64,000 nucleotides of DNA from Kitagawia praeruptora (lineage: Eukaryota; Streptophyta; Magnoliopsida; Apiales; Apiaceae): the NCBI GenBank assembly GCA_037693485.1, contig CM075350.1, positions 124,990,001 through 125,054,000 of the forward strand, given 5' to 3'. This document shows positions 59,076-64,000 of this stretch, piece by piece. Both the position numbers and the translations under genes were made by a program. The notes beneath the pieces were generated by a model. It saw only the letters and a program-made list of their open reading frames with translations. It made no database searches and was not told the DNA's origin. How positions within the stretch are numbered: position 1 is the first letter of the stretch; each line of letters begins with the position of its first letter.

Positions 59076-59504
59076 ATGTCAAGTGATCAGCCACCAGCGA
59101 ATAACCAGCATGCGGCAGATAACAACCAGCAACAGCCAAGCCCTTCGGCTGCAGGCCCTGTTGGCTGGATAGAACACCACTACAAGAGGCTCAAAGAAAA
59201 CGCAGAAACTTATCCCTATGTATGGGCTTCATATGCTGTTGTGTATGTTGGATTTGGCCTTTGGACTACTTATAGGTGGAGAAAACTCCGGAAGACTGAA
59301 GATAGAGTTAGAGTCCTTCAAGCCAGACTCCAAAAACTTGTTGAAGCTGAGGAGTCTGCAACCCTTAAGGCGGTGCCCGACAGGACGACCTCCACAGCAG
59401 TCCCCGAAATGACAGCATCAAACACCATCACCAATGCTGAGGAGTCAGCATCAGCTGCCACTGTGACTGACAAAGCAGTATCTGAAGATAGAAATATCCA
59501 GTAG
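59076..59504 (+). CDS. Small single-pass membrane protein of unknown function
   Basis: 142 residues from the ATG at 59076, the first ATG after the leader intron, to TAG at 59502. The N-terminus (1-45) is Gln/Asn/Pro-rich. Residues about 48-66 (YVWASYAVVYVGFGLWT) form one hydrophobic segment. A basic stretch follows (YRWRKLRKTEDRVRVLQARL) that can form an amphipathic helix or short coiled coil, and then an Ala/Thr/Glu-rich tail. The layout is that of a small tail-exposed organelle or ER membrane protein, but I do not recognise a named family. The frame is intact, with genic codon usage. It converges on the DUF863 gene. Confidence 0.72.
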   Translation: MSSDQPPANNQHAADNNQQQPSPSAAGPVGWIEHHYKRLKENAETYPYVWASYAVVYVGFGLWTTYRWRKLRKTEDRVRVLQARLQKLVEAEESATLKAVPDRTTSTAVPEMTASNTITNAEESASAATVTDKAVSEDRNIQ

Positions 59505-60855
59505 TTGATTTGATCTATTTACTTCTAAAATGCAGATTTTATACAGATTAGTGTTGTTCTTTGCTGGTGAGAGTTTTGATAATATTTAGAAAGTTCTATA
59601 ATTTTGTTTGGATAAGCTCAAAATCCAATTTACATTCGTTTGTGGCTGCCTAAATTTGTTGGAGTATGATCAGTTACCTATCTCCAAAAACGTTTCGTTC
59701 ATGTTCTTCTTGCAATATGTCAATAGTCAAAATTCTAATTTTTTGGATTTGTGGTATCAGGCATCAGGGGCAGTCATTGCCCTTGCTATTTATATGGTTA
59801 CGCAGTTGTATAAATAAAGAGAACACAAGACGAGCATATATTTCTCTGTTACAGATAGCTTAGCCAGATTGACAATGGAAACAACTATAGTGTGTGGAGT
59901 ACACAATGAAAGAATTGTTGTTTGAAATTGATACTTTGATTTGATGTGGAACTCATATCTGTCCTGATCGTTGTACTATTTGCTGTGTAAAAAGTACAAT
60001 GTTAATAAGCAATAGCAACTCTTGTGGTTTTCACGGCAATAGCCTTCGAATGTTTCATTCCATAAAACCTTGAAAGAACTCACAAGGCTATCGAGCTGAA
60101 AACTCACAAGGAGCTGGAGATTGAGGAAATCATTCAGAACTAGTTTTGGCTTCCTGTATACTCAATCTTAAAATGTAGGCCATTTAGCCAAATATGAAAG
60201 ATGGAAGCCAGTTTTTACTGACATGCTTCAATATCGAAAAGCTTCTGATCTGCTTTAATGTTGAAATCATTATTCTTTTAAATATCCTCAAAGTGGAGTT
60301 TTAACAATAAAATGGTAGCTTAAGATTATTAAGTTTTGAAAAACTGAAGTTATTGCATATCAACAATTGCAGCATCAAAAGAAGCAAAATATGCTATACC
60401 AGGGGATTACTTTAACAAGCTAACTCAACATTAGAACGGTTCACAACCAAAACAATGATCACCAAGGGGAACACAACCACATATGTATGACTGATAACCT
60501 TCATTTCAATATATTTTGCTCATGCTGGTATGACTACAGATATGTAATAAGCTAGCAACAATAGTATACCAAGCATAAACACAGTGCCCGGAAATTATTC
60601 TAAAGTACCTATTAGCATTGACCTTCATAGGAAATTTTTACAACACATTACACAGGACTGAAAGGTTCACAGCTGATCTGTATGAAGTTGTATACATGAA
60701 AACAAAACACAGTTTTTTTTTGTAAAAGGAAGAAAAGATATTCTGACAACTTACCCTTGAGTCTAACATTAAATAAAAGAACCCTCTGATAACTTACCCT
60801 TAAGTCTAACAACAAATAAAATAACCCCCCTCTGATAACTTAACATTAAGTCTAA
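59505..60855. other. Convergent intergenic region: 3' UTRs of two genes
   Basis: No gene in 59505-60855. Near its right end a ~25-bp phrase (CTGAYAACTTA-CC-TTRAGTCTAAC) is repeated three times (60743, 60786, 60832), the last copy reaching the stop codon of the minus-strand gene, so its 3' UTR carries a local triplication. Confidence 0.65.
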
Positions 60856-63765
60856 CTAGAAGTTAAGAGCACGAATGGGAGCAGGATGTCTTTGACCAGT
60901 TTGCCGTTTGTTTCTCCTTCCCCAAGCTGGTAGGCGGCTTTCAGGAGAATCCAGTTTAGCATCATCAGTTTGCTGCTTTGGATACAAGCAGATCGAATGC
61001 TGCAACACGTTGGACTTGCTATCGTGCTTCTTTCCCTTTTTCCGCTCGTTTTTGCTTAATTTTTTCTTTCCAAACCTCGCTGTACCTTCATTTTCCCTCA
61101 GCTCACTATTTGTATGATTACCCAGCGACACCTCCTGCCTTGATGGGGAGGTAATGCGAGGTAGAATACCTCCTTGCATCGCTTTCTGTGACTTCACTCT
61201 CCTAGTTCTTTTTCGCTTTGGGAGACTTGATGATGTGGCCGGAGCTATTCGTTTCTTGTTTCCAGTACTGTTAGAGCAATATTCTTCAAACTTTACCTCT
61301 TCCATTTGTGGTGTTACCGCTGCAGAGTTATTGAGCCCATCAGCTACGAGCTCACTGTGATCACTTTCAGCTAGGCGACCTTGAACCGATTCAATTTCTT
61401 CATCCTGAATTCTTGCTGCAGAAGAAACAACTCCTGCAAACCATCTTAAGCTTTGTGCAGAGTCTGATGAAATTAGAAGTAGAGCCTTTGCAGCAGAAAG
61501 GACAAGATCTGTAGGCTGCATTTCCTCCGAATTACCTCTAGGCGGTGAAGACAACTTGTTCTCTGGATTCACCGGTGGCATCAAATTAATATCTGCTGCA
61601 CTTTTTGTTTCCACTTCCATCTGTGCTGATCCATCTTCATTCGGGGAACAGTTCAAGTCAATCTGAAACTTACGGTTGACTCCGTTCTTTAACATCTCAC
61701 TTTGAGCAGACCAATTCATTTTGCTATCTGTAAGCGCAAATGCCGACCTGCGATCAGGTATCCCAATCTCTTCATAGTTATCTGCAACTTTAACCTCTGA
61801 TAAATTTGGATGTGATTTGAATAACTGATCATCGGTTAGTTTTGAGTTGTAAGAAGAACTGTGTATACTTTCATAATTCAGTATGCCTTTAGTCCCATGC
61901 CACTTCGGCTCAACATAAGAGCTAGACATTAGAAAATCTTTTGGGGGCCTAAATCCTAGACCCTGGCTTAAGCTTTCTTTCACCTTATCGGAAATCCCAC
62001 CAGGTACAAGCTTTTCTTTAAGCCAATTCAATCCCTGTATAGTACTGTCAAGTTGCTCATTTCCATGTGTGGTTACCATTCCAAGAGAATTTGTCAGGTT
62101 TGACAATTGGCTTGAAAACATTGAAGACGAATTGACAGCCTCTGCAGGTAACCTGTGTAACATATTATTCTGGAGGGAGCATACACTTGCAAATCTAGGA
62201 TCGTATGTCAAGTTTCTGCTCAAATAAACATTGTTATTTAGGCAATAGTTCCCAACTGATAAAGTTGCACTCATACTCAATGATGCAGGTGTGTCAAAGG
62301 GATTGGTGAGAGAAGTAAGATGGCTTGAAGATGCATGCTCATGCTGCCTTGACACTTTCTCCAGATACAAATCCTCTGAGCAATTTTCAAGATCTTTTCC
62401 TAATTGGAAACAATCGATTTCCTTTGTCTGAATTTGGTATACTGTTTTTGGCTTTTGAGAGTAGGACTGCTCCAAATGCAGTTTCTCCATGTTGCTGGTC
62501 TTCAAGGGCAGGAGACGTGAGGAATATAGGGTCCCTTCTTCCTTGCGCTGGAACGCTTCATTTAAGTCAGCCAGATTTGTTATACTTGGTATCAAATTAG
62601 TTCCAGATGAATTCACTTCTGAAGGATTCAATTGGTCTTTGCAGATGGACAAGTTAAAATCTTTCGGGTGGCGAACAGCAGATAGATCCTTAATAGCGTA
62701 GTTTGGCGCCTTGGAAACACCCGATACAATTCCTTCTTTGCATCTCTCCACTTCACGGTCAATGTACTCATCAGCTGGGAGTTCAAGATCAAATGTTCTT
62801 TGACTGAATTCTTTGCTGCTGGACGGCAATAATACGGTGTCTTTTAGGCTGCTTGCGATGATGGAAGTGTTTGTATCTGCTTGCATGCTCTTCCTGGCAT
62901 CAAAGTTGGACGCAACTTGAAAGTTATAGGAGCTTGAAGCCCAATGACAGCTCGGATCCACCAAAGTGAAGTTGGGATTATGATATGTCTGATCTGATGA
63001 TACAGACAGACCTCTAGACATAATAGAATTGGACATTGATGTTTTTCCTTCTATAATATTAGCAGAGAGATTTCTCATTTTGAGTTCATCCATCAGCTCC
63101 TTTTGTCTTCTATAAACGCGATGCAGTTCACTGACCTGCAAAAAAAAATACGCATTTCAGATACGCATAATCAGTCAATCTGCAAAATATGTGCTCTGAC
63201 AAAAATAACTACTTGCTAAAATTGATCCATCTTTTCTAGGCCAAGAAAAATGCCAACAGAAAGAACCTAACTCATATCTAACAATTTTGAAAACTTGCAA
63301 GAAGGTCATTTGATCGTTAAATAACAATCAACAGTGCAATGCAGAATAAGTTCTTTCATCGTAAGAAGGATAACACTACATATCTACTACAAAAGAAATT
63401 TTTGTGCAAATTTATTTGGACTGCAGATACAAAAGTGTTTTAAAACAAATGATTCAGCATTTAACAATAAGGGTCAATGAGGCATGTAGCATTCAACAAT
63501 AAACTTGATCTTAACAATATACCTGATGCTTAAAAAGAGTTTCATGTTGTAGCATGGTCTTCTTGATCATCTCCTTCTCGTGATCTTGAAGCTGGCTTGT
63601 TTTACAAGGTGAACAAAGAGTATTGCAGCCATCTCCATTTATCTGTATCTGATCCTTACTACTTTGGAGCCATGTTCTGCTGCTTTCACTTGCTGGAAGA
63701 TCTTTGGTGGTGCTGCAAACAGGGAGGTAGCTTTTAAACTGCATCTCTGATTGAAATTTTGGCAT
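60856..63765 (-). CDS. DUF863-like plant nuclear protein
   Basis: Minus strand, two coding exons: 63765-63523 (81 codons) and 63135-60856. Together they give 840 residues. The donor is CATCAG|GTATAT; the acceptor is TTTTTTTTTGCAG|GTCAG, phase 0. The start MPKFQSEMQ lies three bases after a further acceptor (CATTGCAG), so a 5' UTR intron and exon lie to the right. The segment across the junction (MLQHETLFKHQ/VSELHRVYRRQKELMDELK, written in two parts) is the N-terminal hallmark of the plant DUF863 family. About residue 570 has IDLNCSPNED. Near 715-735 and 795-805 are basic clusters (PKRKRTRRVK; KKKLSKNERKKGKK) that look like nuclear localisation signals. The biochemical role is unknown. Confidence 0.85.
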
Positions 63766-64000
63766 CGTCTGCAATGGCAAAAAAAAATTGTAAATAACGA
63801 TGGACAATAAGAACTGAACAGGCTGCAAACCATAATAGAACGACATAAAATTATACACTAAAGATAATATATAATAATAATTTTTCGTAAGATTTCGTAG
63901 GCTTTGACACGTGTAACAATTTGACTTACTCTCAGAAAGTATGTACGACAAACACAATAACGAATCTAGGTCATCAAGCTTTGGACTACTAGATACCGTT
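63766..64000 (-). other. 5' UTR intron region of the DUF863-like gene
   Basis: On the minus strand a 3' splice site (TTGCCATTGCAG|ACG) lies at about 63769. The AT-rich sequence to the right is probably intron. The first exon and promoter are beyond the window edge. Confidence 0.55.

Noticed and set aside
59608..59863. Possible second small gene downstream of the membrane protein gene
   Set aside because: Short overlapping frames in what reads as 3' UTR or intergenic sequence, with no conserved motif or splice context.

Overview
The window looks like a transposon-rich stretch of a nuclear plant genome, probably a eudicot. The signs are LTR retrotransposons of plant-specific lineages (Tat-type Ty3/gypsy with two RNase H domains; SIRE/Maximus-type Ty1/copia with a third ORF), plant FMO-GS-OX-like and DUF863-like genes with spliceosomal introns, a tRNA-derived SINE, and high AT content. 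I cannot name the species. All intron, TSD and repeat calls were made by eye; no alignment or database search was run.

Region 1 (1-33201) is a nest of LTR retrotransposons. The outer layer is the 3' part of a Tat-type gypsy element. Its sense pol is dead (three in-frame TAG codons and one frameshift). It also carries a 143-bp tandem array, an antisense three-exon gene that reads intact, a polypurine tract and a 3' LTR (32251-33201). Inserted in it is a SIRE-like copia element (8916-31570) arranged as truncated internal region, LTR, complete internal region, LTR. Inside that element's pol sits a third copia element (15368-23301). It has 1562-bp LTRs that differ at one position by eye, a 5-bp TSD (GCTGG) and a wrecked, gag-deleted coding region, so it was probably mobilised in trans very recently.

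Region 2 (33202-47400) has no gene I can support. It holds a probable LTR remnant, TA microsatellites with MITEs set between them, a MULE with a hAT inserted in its left TIR (the hAT interval carries the 3' end of an RTE-type LINE), a Helitron, and a SINE with a 17-bp TSD. It also holds a PIF/Harbinger-like element containing a MULE fold-back and a hAT, followed by a fold-back MITE.

Region 3 (47417-55216) is a tandem duplication of an FMO-GS-OX-like gene. Copy 1 has a nonsense codon and a 1674-bp gag-only LTR element in exon 1. Copy 2 has several indels and broken splice sites. Both are pseudogenes. A MULE with ~337-bp TIRs and a perfect 9-bp TSD follows (56036-57594).

Region 4 (57850-64000) is the genic end. 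A small single-pass membrane protein gene with a 5'-UTR intron (+) converges on a DUF863-like nuclear protein gene (-) whose 5' end runs out of the window. These two are the only apparently intact host genes.
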